The position numbers were made by a program, and so were the translations under genes. The notes beneath the pieces were generated by a model, which did no database searches, was not told the origin of the DNA, and saw only the letters and a program-made list of their open reading frames with translations. A DNA stretch of 64,000 nucleotides, taken from Oceanospirillum sp964342385. Lineage in GTDB: Bacteria > Pseudomonadota > Gammaproteobacteria > Pseudomonadales > Halomonadaceae. Shown piece after piece: positions 50,391-60,055 of this stretch (positions are counted from its first letter, which is position 1; each line of letters opens with the position of its first letter). The stretch is taken from assembly GCA_964342385.1 (NCBI GenBank), contig CAYFGP010000015.1:6864-70863 (forward strand). Direction: 5' to 3'.

Positions 50391-51341
50391 TTAAGCCAGG
50401 GCTGACAGATAGATCAGATACAGGTAGCCCGCATAGATGGCCGCCAGCAGACCGCCTTCACCGCGACTGATTCGGCCTTTTTTGCGCATCAGAATAATCA
50501 GGGCCGCCAGCAGGAAGGTGATACCCGCCATAATCGGGTAATCACGGCTCATGACATCACCTTCCAGTACGGTCGTGGCAAAGAAACCTGGTACTGGCAG
50601 TACTGCCAACAGGTTGAAAATATTGGAACCGACAACGTTACCCAAGGCGATCTCATGGTGGTTTTTCAGAGCACTGGCGACGCTGGCGGCTAACTCTGGC
50701 AGGCTGGTACCGATGGCTACAATGGTCAAACCGATCACCAGATCGCTGACGCCAAAGTGTTGAGCAATATTCACGGCACCCCAAACCAGAATGCGTGAAC
50801 TGGCAATCAGTAGTAATAAGCCCACGACTAACCAGAACCAGGCTTTTTTGCTCTCCATCTGAGGGATATCTTCCGGATGATCGAACTCGCCCTCACCATC
50901 ACCCTTAAATAGCCATAACAGACTCAGCACTAAACAGCCGACCAGAATAAAAGAATCCACCATCGTCAGTTCACCATCCAGCATGACGGCACCGGCAATC
51001 AGAGTGATACCCAATAACAGGGGGATCTCTTTTTTCATCAGCTTCATATTGATCGGCAGTGGTGCCACCAGGGCAGTAATACCTAATACCAAAGCAATGT
51101 TGGCGATGTTGGAGCCCAGTGCGTTACCTACCGCAAGTCCGGGGTTACCGCCCATGGCTGCGATGGTGGAAACCAGGATTTCTGGTGCTGAGGTGCCAAT
51201 TGAGATAATGGTCATGCCTATCAGTAGTGGCGACATACCTAGATTACGGGCAGTCGCTGCGGCGCCATCAATAAAACGATCAGCGCTCCAAACCAGAAGG
51301 CCTAAACCAAAAACAAGAGCTAGGGCAGAGTAGAGAATCAT
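50391..51341 (-). CDS. yrbG: Calcium/sodium antiporter family protein YrbG
   Basis: A 316-residue inner-membrane CaCA-superfamily exchanger with about ten hydrophobic helices and the two alpha repeats: GTSAPEILVS...ALGSNIANI and GTSLPELAAS...VVGSNIFNL. It heads the leftward kdsD-kdsC-lpt-rpoN set and is divergent from mlaF. Transport of Na+/Ca2+ is inferred from family; E. coli yrbG has no clear phenotype. Confidence 0.93.
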   Translation of the reverse strand: MILYSALALVFGLGLLVWSADRFIDGAAATARNLGMSPLLIGMTIISIGTSAPEILVSTIAAMGGNPGLAVGNALGSNIANIALVLGITALVAPLPINMKLMKKEIPLLLGITLIAGAVMLDGELTMVDSFILVGCLVLSLLWLFKGDGEGEFDHPEDIPQMESKKAWFWLVVGLLLLIASSRILVWGAVNIAQHFGVSDLVIGLTIVAIGTSLPELAASVASALKNHHEIALGNVVGSNIFNLLAVLPVPGFFATTVLEGDVMSRDYPIMAGITFLLAALIILMRKKGRISRGEGGLLAAIYAGYLYLIYLSALA

Positions 51342-51666
51342 ATTGAGCTTTTCTGTCAGTCAAAGTTGGTGGGCAATTAAAGAAGTATCCCGGGTGGAAT
51401 GCAAGTCTGAGATACGATTTATTCGGAAAGGTTTCCTAATCTACTGCGAAAGGAAAGTATTTCGTGATTTTCTACCTTCGTTAGTCCAATTAAGGGCTGA
51501 GACGGTGGTTATGTGACGAGGTGTTTTTGGTGAACGGGTTAACCGATAATTTACCCAGTAGCCGGTACAATGATTAAAAATGTGAGGCTGCATTTTACCT
51601 GTGACTGGGTTAAAGTTGCGCCCTTATACCTCGTCTCGTTTTGGATACTAAAGGTTTATCAAATTT
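51342..51666. other. Divergent intergenic region between yrbG and mlaF
   Basis: 325 bases with divergent promoters expected. I see a GGTTAACC palindrome (about 51538-51545) but no promoter I would defend and no repeat or terminator. Confidence 0.4.
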
Positions 51667-52473
51667 ATGCCTGATGCAGACAGTCTGGTTGAAATTTCCA
51701 ACCTGACTTTTAAACGTGACCATCGCGCCATCTTTTCTGATCTTAGTCTGAAAATTCCGAAAGGTAAGATTACGGCAATTATGGGGCCCAGTGGTACAGG
51801 GAAGACAACTTTGTTGCGTTTGATCGGCGGGCAACTCAAACCCGATGCTGGCCGGATTCTGGTGGATGGCCAAAGTGTGCCTGATATCAGTCGAAAAGAG
51901 CTATTTACGCTACGTCAGCGTATGGGCATGCTGTTTCAGAGCGGTGCACTCTTTTCTGAATTGAGTGTCTATGAAAATGTTGCCTTTCCTATCCGGGTTC
52001 ATACTGATCTGCCGGAAGATATGATTCGGGATCTGGTGCTGATTAAGCTGGAGTCTGTAGGACTGCGCGGTGCCCGGGATCTGATGCCGTCAGAGCTGTC
52101 TGGTGGTATGAGTCGCCGGGTGGCTTTAGCCAGAGCCATTGCTTTGGACCCCGAGCTGATGATGTACGATGAGCCTTTTGTTGGACAGGACCCGATCACA
52201 CTGGGTGTTCTGGTGAAGTTGATTCGTCAGTTAAACGATTCCCTGCAAATGACGACGGTGTTGGTATCCCATGATATCGATGAAAGCCTGAGTATTGCTG
52301 ACCATGTCTGTGTGTTATCCGGTGGCAAGGTGGTGGCGGAAGGTTCACCTGATGAGATTTTGCAAAGTGAGCAATCCGAGGTACGCCAGTTTATTCAGGG
52401 ACTACCGGATGGTCCTGTGCCTTTCCGTTATCCTACCGGGGATTTCGCTCAGGACATTTTGGGATGTAACTAA
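51667..52473 (+). CDS. mlaF: Phospholipid transport ATPase MlaF
   Basis: The 268-residue ATPase of the MlaFEDB inner-membrane complex, which maintains outer-membrane lipid asymmetry. Walker A is GPSGTGKTT (about 40-48), signature LSGGMSRRVALARA, Walker B LMMYDEPFVGQDP and switch His SHDIDES. Its stop overlaps the mlaE start by one base (TAATG). Confidence 0.96.
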   Translation: MPDADSLVEISNLTFKRDHRAIFSDLSLKIPKGKITAIMGPSGTGKTTLLRLIGGQLKPDAGRILVDGQSVPDISRKELFTLRQRMGMLFQSGALFSELSVYENVAFPIRVHTDLPEDMIRDLVLIKLESVGLRGARDLMPSELSGGMSRRVALARAIALDPELMMYDEPFVGQDPITLGVLVKLIRQLNDSLQMTTVLVSHDIDESLSIADHVCVLSGGKVVAEGSPDEILQSEQSEVRQFIQGLPDGPVPFRYPTGDFAQDILGCN

Positions 52474-53255
52474 TGGTGGATCAATTACAACAGATAGGTA
52501 AACGTGTACTGGACATAGTGGCAGGATTGGGGCGCTCAGCCCAATTGTTAATCGCTGCTTTGCTTGGTATCCGTTATGTCCTGAAAAACTTTCGCTTACT
52601 GATTAAGCAAGTCTATGTGACCGGTGTGCTGTCTATCGCCATCATCAGTGTGTCGGGTCTATTTATCGGCATGGTGCTAGGGTTGCAGGGCTATTCCATC
52701 CTGGTGGACTTTGGTGCTGAAGAGGCCTTGGGGCAAATGGTGGCGCTGACTCTATTGAGGGAGTTAAGCCCTGTAGTGGCCGCACTGTTATTTGCCGGGC
52801 GAGCCGGTTCTGCACTGACTGCTGAGATCGGCCTAATGAAAGCCACTGAGCAGTTGGCGAGTATGGAGATGATTGGCGTTGATCCAGTTAAACGTGTAAT
52901 CGCACCTCGACTGTATGCCGGCATTATCTCTTTGCCTCTGCTATGCATTATTTTCAGTGTAATTGGCGTTTGGGGCGGAATGTTGGTCGGTGTTGAATGG
53001 CTGGGTGTTTTTGATGGCTCTTACTGGGGCAATATGCAGGCATCCGTTAGCTTCGGTCATGATGTGCTGAACGGTGTAATCAAAAGTATTGTATTTGCAA
53101 TTGTAGTCACCTGGATCGCTGTGTTTCAGGGGTATGATCTGGTACCGACATCCGAAGGGATTAGCCGGGCCACCACAAAAACAGTGGTGTACGGTTCTTT
53201 GGCAGTGCTTGGGCTGGACTTCGTTTTGACTGCTTTGATGTTTGGGGATTTTTAA
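52473..53255 (+). CDS. mlaE: Phospholipid transport permease MlaE
   Basis: A 260-residue membrane permease of the MlaE family with five or so hydrophobic segments and the conserved loop ALLFAGRAGSALTAEIGLMK followed by EQLASMEMIGVDP. It is the core of MlaFEDB. Both junctions, with mlaF and mlaD, are one-base TAATG overlaps. Confidence 0.96.
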   Translation: MVDQLQQIGKRVLDIVAGLGRSAQLLIAALLGIRYVLKNFRLLIKQVYVTGVLSIAIISVSGLFIGMVLGLQGYSILVDFGAEEALGQMVALTLLRELSPVVAALLFAGRAGSALTAEIGLMKATEQLASMEMIGVDPVKRVIAPRLYAGIISLPLLCIIFSVIGVWGGMLVGVEWLGVFDGSYWGNMQASVSFGHDVLNGVIKSIVFAIVVTWIAVFQGYDLVPTSEGISRATTKTVVYGSLAVLGLDFVLTALMFGDF

Positions 53256-53722
53256 TGATGACAACACGTTGGATTGAAGTCAGTGTTGGTGCTTTTGTGG
53301 TAGCGGCAGGTTTAGCATTCTTAGTGTTGGCGCTGAAAGTCAGCGGCCTGGATTACAACACGGATGAAAAGAGTACTTATACGGTTTATGCCCATTTTAA
53401 TAATGTGGGCGGGCTTAAACCCAGAGCGAAGGTTACTATGGCAGGCGTGACCATTGGTCGAGTGGCCAGTATCGAGATTGATCCTGAGTGGTATGATGCC
53501 AAGGTGACTCTGAAGATTGATAATAGTATGGAAGGCAAGCTGTCAGAAGATACCTCTGCGATGATTCTGACATCTGGTCTGTTGGGTGAAAACTATATCG
53601 GTCTGATTGTCGGTGCTGAAGAAGATATGATTCAGGATGGCGGTGAGATCAAGGATACCCAGCCTGCCTTGGTACTGGAAGATTTGATTGGTAAGTTCCT
53701 GTCCAGCATGGGTAAAGAGTAA
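53255..53722 (+). CDS. mlaD: MCE-domain lipid-binding protein MlaD
   Basis: A 155-residue protein anchored by an N-terminal TM (about 6-27), followed by one MCE domain (about 38-115: YAHFNNVGGLKPRAKVTMAG). It forms the hexameric periplasmic ring that passes phospholipid between MlaE and MlaC. It overlaps mlaE by one base. Confidence 0.96.
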   Translation: MMTTRWIEVSVGAFVVAAGLAFLVLALKVSGLDYNTDEKSTYTVYAHFNNVGGLKPRAKVTMAGVTIGRVASIEIDPEWYDAKVTLKIDNSMEGKLSEDTSAMILTSGLLGENYIGLIVGAEEDMIQDGGEIKDTQPALVLEDLIGKFLSSMGKE

Positions 53723-53829
53723 ATTAGCTCAGCTTTCAGGTTGATGTACAGCCTACTGGCTCTGTATGTGATAGCTGTTGTGACTGGTGTCATGACAGGT
53801 ACAGTTGTAGAAACAGAGTATGAATAACA

Positions 53830-54513
53830 ATGGGTAGTGGTGATATGCAGAAAATAACCGGGTTACGTATCTATTGGGGTTTTATTGTCAGTTTTCTGAT
53901 GTTGGGATTGTCTGTCGCCAGCGCTCAGGCCGCTCAACAGACACCGAAGGAAGTCATCACTCAAACAGCCAATGAACTATTGAGCATTATTGAAGATGCC
54001 CGTGGTTACTATGAGCAGGAGCCGGAGCGCTTTTATAATCAGGTCGAGTCGATTTTAACTCCAGCGGTGGATATGCGTCGTTTCTCTGCCGGTGTGATGG
54101 CGAAGTATTATCGTAAAGCCAGCAAAGAGCAGCGTCGCCGTTTTCTACAAGTGTTTCAGGATAGTCTGATACGCACTTATGCTAAGGGATTGCTGGCATT
54201 CTCCAACGAGGAGATTCGTGTCTTGGATCCGAAAGCTGCCTCTCGTGATCCCAAGCGTGACAGTGTTGAGATGGAAGTGATCTCTGTTGATGGTACGGTT
54301 TATCCGATTCTTTACTCCATGCGTAAGGGTAAAGATGAGCGCTGGCGTATTACCAATGTTACGGTGAATGGTATTAACCTGGGACTGACTTTCCGTAATC
54401 AGTTTGACAGTGCTATGCAGGCCCATAATCGTGATGTGGATTATGTGATTGATAACTGGCTGAAAAGTGATGCGGCTTCTGTGATCAGCGAAAAATCTGG
54501 AGAAAAACAGTAA
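53830..54513 (+). CDS. mlaC: Periplasmic phospholipid-binding protein MlaC
   Basis: A 227-residue soluble lipid shuttle. The signal peptide includes IYWGFIVSFLMLGLSVASAQA, quoted as IYWGFIVSFLM then LGLSVASAQA (about 12-32). The Tol_Tol_Ttg2 fold follows, with SKEQRRRFLQVFQDSLIRTY. ATG 53830 and in-frame ATG 53845 are both plausible. It overlaps mlaB by one base (TAATG) and lies 107 bases after mlaD. Confidence 0.94.
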   Translation: MGSGDMQKITGLRIYWGFIVSFLMLGLSVASAQAAQQTPKEVITQTANELLSIIEDARGYYEQEPERFYNQVESILTPAVDMRRFSAGVMAKYYRKASKEQRRRFLQVFQDSLIRTYAKGLLAFSNEEIRVLDPKAASRDPKRDSVEMEVISVDGTVYPILYSMRKGKDERWRITNVTVNGINLGLTFRNQFDSAMQAHNRDVDYVIDNWLKSDAASVISEKSGEKQ

Positions 54514-54830
54514 TGGCGGTTGTTGAAGTGGCTCCGGGGCAGCTGACAGTATCCGGCGCTCTGACCTTTGCAACCGTGCTCGAAGTCAGAAAACAGGGAG
54601 AGGCGCTGATCGCCAAAGGCCCGGATGTCGTCAATATCGACTTTTCTGAGGTGACACAATCGGGTAGCCCGGCCGTTTCTCTTATGATGTGTTGGCTGAG
54701 AGTGGCCAATGAATCAAAGCGTCAAATCAGCTACACCGGAGTGCCTGATCTTCTGCAGGGAATCATTGATGTGTCAGGCTTAGGTGAATTGTTATCCCTG
54801 ATAAACAATCAGTCTAAAGCGACTAAATAA
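54513..54830 (+). CDS. mlaB: STAS-domain protein MlaB
   Basis: A 105-residue cytoplasmic STAS protein that binds MlaF and is needed for assembly and activity of the transporter. The STAS beta-alpha core shows VVNIDFSEVTQSGSPAVSLM, with the conserved Thr/Ser region VTQSGSPA. Last gene of the mla set; ibaG follows after 166 bases containing small hairpins (54829-54847, 54883-54906, 54933-54948). Confidence 0.92.
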   Translation: MAVVEVAPGQLTVSGALTFATVLEVRKQGEALIAKGPDVVNIDFSEVTQSGSPAVSLMMCWLRVANESKRQISYTGVPDLLQGIIDVSGLGELLSLINNQSKATK

Positions 54831-54996
54831 GCCTATTTAATAGGCTTGTCGTGGATTAGCATAACTAAAACGTTAAATAGATGAATCTTCATGATTATGA
54901 AGGTTCTGTATTAGAAATGAATTGCAGCAAAAATCGCCTTTTGGCGGTATTTCGAATAATATTGCAGCAACGCAGAATCAGTTTTCGGAGATAAAG

Positions 54997-55254
54997 ATGC
55001 AAGCCAGTGAATTGCAAAAGATTTTAGAAGATGCAATGACAGATTGTCAGGTCATTGTTCAGGGTGACGACGGTCGTCATTTTGAAGTAATTGCCATTGG
55101 TGAAGTGTTTGCTTCTTTAACACCTGTTAAAAAACAGCAATATGTATACGCCGGAATTAACGATTTGATCGCTTCTGGTGATGTGCACGCCGTACAGATC
55201 CGTACTTATACCCCAGAGCAGTGGAAAGACGCTGAAAAACTTCGTGTGGGTTAA
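54997..55254 (+). CDS. ibaG: BolA-family protein IbaG
   Basis: An 85-residue BolA-like protein that partners monothiol glutaredoxins in iron-sulfur trafficking and is linked to acid response. The BolA pattern is SELQKILEDAMTDCQVIVQGDD and the HFEVIAIGEVF strand, with the conserved His in GRHFEV. ATG 54997 has CGGAG 6 bases upstream and gives the family length. It lies 29 bases before murA, the usual arrangement. Confidence 0.94.
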   Translation: MQASELQKILEDAMTDCQVIVQGDDGRHFEVIAIGEVFASLTPVKKQQYVYAGINDLIASGDVHAVQIRTYTPEQWKDAEKLRVG

Positions 55255-55283
55255 GCAGTTAACATTACAGTTACGGATCTCTA

Positions 55284-56546
55284 ATGGATAAATTAATTAT
55301 TTCCGGATATCAGCCGTTAGCGGGTGATATCCGTATCTCTGGTGCGAAAAACTCCGCGCTGCCGATTCTGGCTGCCACTCTGTTGGCTGAAGGCCCGGTC
55401 ACCATAGGCAATCTGCCTCATCTGCACGATATCACTACTATGATTGAGCTGCTCAGCGGTATGGGTATTGAGCCTGTTATCGATGAGAAGATGCGTATAG
55501 AGGCAGATGCCCGTTCGATTCGTAATTGTCACGCGCCCTATGATCTGGTTCGCACCATGCGTGCGTCTATTCTAGTGCTGGGGCCTTTGCTGGCGCACTT
55601 TGGTGAAGCTGAAGTGTCCCTGCCGGGTGGCTGTGCTATCGGTAGTCGTCCTGTTGATCTGCATATTCGTGGTTTGGAAGCCATGGGTGCGGATATCAAG
55701 GTTGAAGACGGTTATATCAAGGCGAAGGTTAATGGTCGTCTGAAAGGGGCCAACATCCTGTTTGATACGGTGACCGTAACCGGTACGGAAAATATCCTGA
55801 TGGCTGCTTGTCTGGCCGATGGTAAATCCGTGATTGAAAATGCCGCCCGTGAGCCCGAGGTAACCGATCTGGCGGAATGTCTGATCGCCATGGGTGCGAA
55901 TATCACAGGTCATGGTACCGATACCATCACCGTTGAAGGTGTTGAGAAACTGCACGGTTGTGAATACAACGTGGTGGCAGATCGTATCGAAACCGGGACC
56001 TATCTGGTGGCAGCAGCGGCAACCCGTGGTCGTATTCTGGTGAAAGATACCCGTGCTGATATTCAGGACGCGGTACTGTTGAAGCTGGAAGAAGCGGGTG
56101 CTCATATCGAAACCGGTCCCGATTGGATTCGTTTGGATATGAAGGGCAATCGTCCAAAAGCGGTAAATATCCGCACAGCGCCTTACCCGGCGTTCCCAAC
56201 GGATATGCAAGCCCAGTTTGTGGCGATGAATGCTGTGGCGGAAGGTACTTCTACCATTACCGAAACCATCTTTGAAAACCGTTATATGCATGTGCAAGAG
56301 ATGCTGCGTATGGGGGCCAAAATTGATGTTCAGGGTAATACGGCCATCATTAACGGTGTTGAGCGTCTGAAAGCCGCACCGGTTATGGCAACGGATCTGC
56401 GCGCATCCGCTAGTCTGGTAATCGCGGGTCTGGTGGCAGAAGGTGATACCGTGGTAGATCGTATCTATCACATCGACAGGGGTTACGAGTGCATTGAAGA
56501 AAAGATGCAACTTTTAGGTGCTAAGATTCGCCGCGTACCTCGTTAA
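55284..56546 (+). CDS. murA: UDP-N-acetylglucosamine 1-carboxyvinyltransferase MurA
   Basis: A 420-residue enzyme transferring enolpyruvyl from PEP to UDP-GlcNAc, the first committed step of peptidoglycan synthesis. The N-terminal ISGAKNSALPILAATLLAEG and the active-site Cys in LPGGCAIGSRPVDLH (about 116) are intact, so it has the fosfomycin-sensitive Cys form. hisG starts 17 bases downstream. Confidence 0.97.
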   Translation: MDKLIISGYQPLAGDIRISGAKNSALPILAATLLAEGPVTIGNLPHLHDITTMIELLSGMGIEPVIDEKMRIEADARSIRNCHAPYDLVRTMRASILVLGPLLAHFGEAEVSLPGGCAIGSRPVDLHIRGLEAMGADIKVEDGYIKAKVNGRLKGANILFDTVTVTGTENILMAACLADGKSVIENAAREPEVTDLAECLIAMGANITGHGTDTITVEGVEKLHGCEYNVVADRIETGTYLVAAAATRGRILVKDTRADIQDAVLLKLEEAGAHIETGPDWIRLDMKGNRPKAVNIRTAPYPAFPTDMQAQFVAMNAVAEGTSTITETIFENRYMHVQEMLRMGAKIDVQGNTAIINGVERLKAAPVMATDLRASASLVIAGLVAEGDTVVDRIYHIDRGYECIEEKMQLLGAKIRRVPR

Positions 56547-56563
56547 AAGGTTTTATAACTACT

Positions 56564-57220
56564 ATGTCTCAAGAGCTGATCATTGCATTATCCAAAGGAC
56601 GCATTCTGAATGAAACCCTGCCGCTGTTTGAGCAGGCAGGGATCTATCCTCTGGAAGATGTACGCAAGAGCCGTAAGCTGATTTTCGATACCAATATTGA
56701 GAATGTTAAGCTGATTATTATCCGTGCTGTCGACGTACCCACTTATGTGGAGTTGGGTGCGGCTGATATGGGCGTGGCAGGTAAGGATGTGCTGCTGGAG
56801 CATGGCGCTAAAGGCGTCTATGAACCGCTGGATCTGAAAATCGCTAAATGTCGTCTGATGACGGCAGGTATGAAAGATCAAGCACGTCCGGAAGGCCGTA
56901 TTCGTGTGGCGACCAAGTTTGTCAACGTGGCCAAGCGTTACTACGCCGAACAGGGTATTCAGGTTGATCTGATTAAACTGTATGGTGGTATGGAGCTGGC
57001 ACCGATTATGGATCTGGCAGACGAAATCGTTGATATCGTGGATACGGGTAATACCCTGAAGGCCAATGGTCTGGAAGCCCGCGAGAATATCGATGCCAAT
57101 ATCAGTACCCGTCTGGTGGTAAGCCAGGGTGCGATGAAGATGAAGCATCGCCTGATCCAGCCTATTATTGATCAACTGGCTGCGGCTGTTGATGCAGCGG
57201 ATAACTCTGCTGATAAATAA
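56564..57220 (+). CDS. hisG: ATP phosphoribosyltransferase, short form HisG
   Basis: The first enzyme of histidine synthesis, joining ATP and PRPP. At 218 residues it is the short form lacking the C-terminal regulatory domain, so it should need HisZ, which is not in this window. Typical segments are LSKGRILNETLPLFEQAG, AADMGVAGKDVL and the PRPP loop DIVDTGNTLKANGL. Confidence 0.96.
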   Translation: MSQELIIALSKGRILNETLPLFEQAGIYPLEDVRKSRKLIFDTNIENVKLIIIRAVDVPTYVELGAADMGVAGKDVLLEHGAKGVYEPLDLKIAKCRLMTAGMKDQARPEGRIRVATKFVNVAKRYYAEQGIQVDLIKLYGGMELAPIMDLADEIVDIVDTGNTLKANGLEARENIDANISTRLVVSQGAMKMKHRLIQPIIDQLAAAVDAADNSADK

Positions 57221-57250
57221 GATACACATACCCTATTCTGCCGATAGTTT

Positions 57251-57282
57251 CTTGCGCTGATTTACCCTGATCTAGGCGCAAG
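57251..57282 (+). other. Intercistronic hairpin between hisG and hisD
   Basis: CTTGCGC (57251-57257) and GCGCAAG (57276-57282) form a 7-bp stem with an 18-base loop, followed by GGGG and no T-run. Probably a processing or stability element rather than a terminator. Confidence 0.4.
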
Positions 57283-57326
57283 GGGTTGTCGGTTTGTTCG
57301 TTAAATTGCTAACAACGGAAATCCCT

Positions 57327-58637
57327 ATGTCTTCACCTGTACAAGTGACTCGACTCTCCAGTAGTCAGGCCGACTTTAAACAGCAGCTGGACCAGCTATT
57401 AGCCTGGGAAGCTGTTTCTGATACTGCGGTTAACCAGGCGGTTAACGATATCCTGCATCAGGTGAAGACTCATGGTGATCATGCGGTAATCGAATTTACC
57501 AATCGTTTTGATCGCATGGACGTGTCTGAATTTGCTCAACTGGAGATGTCTCAGCAGCGTCTTCAACAGGCGCTGGATGGTTTGCCGCAGAATCAGCGTG
57601 ATGCGCTGGAGCTGGCAGCAGAGCGTGTGCGTCGCTATCACGAAAAACAGCTGCAGTCATCTTGGAGTTACACCGAAGAGGATGGCACCTTGCTGGGTCA
57701 GCAGGTGAAGCCGATGGATCGTGTGGGGGTTTATGTTCCGGGTGGTAAGGCGGCATATCCCTCTTCTGTACTGATGAACGCGATTCCAGCCAAAGTGGCG
57801 GGTGTTGAAGAGATCATCATGGTGGTTCCTACGCCGGGTGGTGATGTGAATGAGTTGGTGCTGGCTGCGGCCTGTATTGCTGGTGTGGATCGTGTGTTTA
57901 CCATTGGTGGTGCACAGGCTGTTGCGGCACTAGCTTACGGTACTGAAACCGTACCTCAGGTGGATAAGATCGTTGGCCCTGGCAATATTTATGTAGCGAC
58001 GGCCAAGCGTGCGGTATTTGGTACCGTAGGTATTGATATGATTGCCGGTCCATCGGAGATTCTGGTGGTGTGTGATGGTAAGACCGATCCGGACTGGATT
58101 GCGATGGATCTGTTCTCGCAAGCTGAACACGATGAAGATGCTCAGCCGATTCTGGTGGCTTGGGACGAGGCCTTTATCGATCAGGTTGAAGCTAGTATCC
58201 AAAGGCTATTGCCAACTATGGAGCGTGAGCCGATTATCCGTGCTTCCATGCGTGATCGTGCAGCACTGATCCTGGCCAAAGATCTGGATGATGCTATTGC
58301 TATTACCAATCGTGTGGCGCCAGAGCACTTGGAACTGTCTATTGAAGACCCAATGGCGATTGTAGAGCAAGTGCGTCACGCCGGTGCGATCTTTATGGGG
58401 CGTTACACTGCAGAAGCATTGGGCGATTACTGTGCAGGCCCTAACCACGTGCTGCCAACTTCTGGTACGGCGCGTTTTTCATCCCCGTTGGGTGTGTATG
58501 ATTTCCAGAAGCGTTCGTCACTGATTATGTGTTCGGCGGATGGTGCATCTGAGTTAGGTAAGAGTGCTTCTATTCTGGCTCGTGGTGAGAGTTTGACCGC
58601 TCACGCCCGTTCTGCGGAATATCGTATTAAAGATTAA
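57327..58637 (+). CDS. hisD: Histidinol dehydrogenase HisD
   Basis: A 436-residue zinc enzyme performing the last two oxidations to histidine. Conserved parts are DRVGVYVPGGKAAYPSSVLM, GPSEILVV, SQAEHDEDAQ (metal and catalytic residues) and GPNHVLPTSGTARFSSPLGV. ATG 57327 fits the family start, with CGGAA upstream. A strong terminator follows; hisC, next in Pseudomonas, is not here. Confidence 0.97.
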   Translation: MSSPVQVTRLSSSQADFKQQLDQLLAWEAVSDTAVNQAVNDILHQVKTHGDHAVIEFTNRFDRMDVSEFAQLEMSQQRLQQALDGLPQNQRDALELAAERVRRYHEKQLQSSWSYTEEDGTLLGQQVKPMDRVGVYVPGGKAAYPSSVLMNAIPAKVAGVEEIIMVVPTPGGDVNELVLAAACIAGVDRVFTIGGAQAVAALAYGTETVPQVDKIVGPGNIYVATAKRAVFGTVGIDMIAGPSEILVVCDGKTDPDWIAMDLFSQAEHDEDAQPILVAWDEAFIDQVEASIQRLLPTMEREPIIRASMRDRAALILAKDLDDAIAITNRVAPEHLELSIEDPMAIVEQVRHAGAIFMGRYTAEALGDYCAGPNHVLPTSGTARFSSPLGVYDFQKRSSLIMCSADGASELGKSASILARGESLTAHARSAEYRIKD

Positions 58638-58690
58638 GATGGATATAAGTCTGACCATCATATGCCATATGAGTAGGGCTTAATATCGCG

Positions 58691-58729
58691 AAAAAAATCC
58701 CCGCAAGCCTGGCTTGCGGGGATTTTTTT
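58691..58729. terminator. Strong bidirectional terminator between hisD and algW/degS
   Basis: A stem of about 17 bp, including ATCCCCGCAAG with CTTGCGGGGAT and flanking A7/T7 runs, around a CCTGG loop. It serves both convergent genes. Confidence 0.95.
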
Positions 58730-58801
58730 ATGGTTATGACTTACTGTGTTGTGTGGATCTGATATCGCGGCTGGCTATCATTATGTTTGCCGGTTTACCT
58801 G

Positions 58802-59968
58802 CTACTGGGCTTGTTGTGGTACAGGTCGACGGCCCACTTCTGCAGTCAACTTGAGCGACTTGCCGCGACGGAAAACCGTCAGCGGAATACGTTCACCTGG
58901 GCGCTTTTGAGCAATCTGATTCATTGCGGTACGCCCGCTTTCAACGGCTCTGCCTTCTACTTCAGTGACAATATCACCCGGTTGTAGACCGGCTAAATGA
59001 GCGGGGCCATTACGCAGAAGGCCTGCAATCACGATCCCTTGATTACCTTTAAAGCCAAATGAGCGGGCCAGTTGTGGGGTTAGCTCCTGTACTTCTACGC
59101 CCAGCCAACCGCGCACTACACTGCCTTCGCGCACGATATCCACCATAATCTTACGGGCCAGGTTGGATGGAATAGCAAAGCCAATGCCCTGAGAGCCGCC
59201 GCTCTTACTAAAGATTGCTGTATTGATGGCGACCAGTTCGCCTCGAGGGTTAACCAGCGCACCACCGGAGTTACCGGGGTTAATAGCAGCATCGGTCTGA
59301 ATAAAGTCTTCAAAGGTATTAATGCCTAGTTGATCACGGCCAGTGGCACTGACAATGCCCATGGTCACGGTTTGTCCGACACCAAAAGGGTTGCCGATAG
59401 CGAGTACCACATCGCCTACTTCAATGGCATCGGAAGGTGAGATGGTAATCACAGGCAGTTGATTCAGTTGGATGCGTAGTACTGCTAAGTCAGTCTCTGG
59501 GTCTGTGCCGACAACACGGGCGATAGTCTCGCGGCCGTCTTTTAACGCCACCTTGATTTCATCTGCCCCAGCAATTACATGGTTATTAGTCAGAATGTAG
59601 CCGTCGGCACTAACAATCACGCCAGAACCCAGGCTTGATTGCATGCGTTGCTGTCTGGGGGCACCGTTGTAACCGAAAAACTGCCTAAATGCAGGGTCAT
59701 TCAGTAGGGGGTGCTTTCTTTGCTCAATAATCTTACTGGTATAGATGTTTACGACGGCAGGGGCTGCCTGTTTTACCGCATCAGAATAGCTATAAGGGCC
59801 GCTTAAGCGAGGCGTGGTATTGGCTTGTGCGGCCTCGATAAACACGGGCGTGTTATTGGTAGAGGCTTCGCTGTTTTGATTGTTTAACAGCGTTTGTTGG
59901 TTGATATACAGGCCAACAATGGCGCCTATCATGACTGGCCAAGATAAATAACGTATGAGCTTTTTCAT
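58802..59968 (-). CDS. algW: Membrane-anchored serine protease, DegS/AlgW type
   Basis: A 388-residue HtrA-family protease with an N-terminal anchor (about 5-22), a trypsin-like domain with catalytic His in LTNNHVIAG, Asp in ETDLAVL and Ser in NPGNSGGALV, and a single C-terminal PDZ (about 285-370). One PDZ plus the anchor marks DegS/AlgW, which senses misfolded outer-membrane proteins and starts anti-sigma-E cleavage. Position next to hisD matches Pseudomonas algW. A Gln/Asn-rich linker lies after the anchor. Confidence 0.92.
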   Translation of the reverse strand: MKKLIRYLSWPVMIGAIVGLYINQQTLLNNQNSEASTNNTPVFIEAAQANTTPRLSGPYSYSDAVKQAAPAVVNIYTSKIIEQRKHPLLNDPAFRQFFGYNGAPRQQRMQSSLGSGVIVSADGYILTNNHVIAGADEIKVALKDGRETIARVVGTDPETDLAVLRIQLNQLPVITISPSDAIEVGDVVLAIGNPFGVGQTVTMGIVSATGRDQLGINTFEDFIQTDAAINPGNSGGALVNPRGELVAINTAIFSKSGGSQGIGFAIPSNLARKIMVDIVREGSVVRGWLGVEVQELTPQLARSFGFKGNQGIVIAGLLRNGPAHLAGLQPGDIVTEVEGRAVESGRTAMNQIAQKRPGERIPLTVFRRGKSLKLTAEVGRRPVPQQAQ

Positions 59969-60055
59969 AGAAGGTCCTGGTCGCCGTGGATTGTTAAACG
60001 AAATATGGTGGCTAATGCTGTAAAATCAAGCCAATTATAGGGGCTGCCATAGGGC

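Noticed and set aside
55572..56510. Minus-strand open frame of 312 codons
   Set aside because: Antisense to murA and rich in His/Thr/Phe as expected for a shadow frame.
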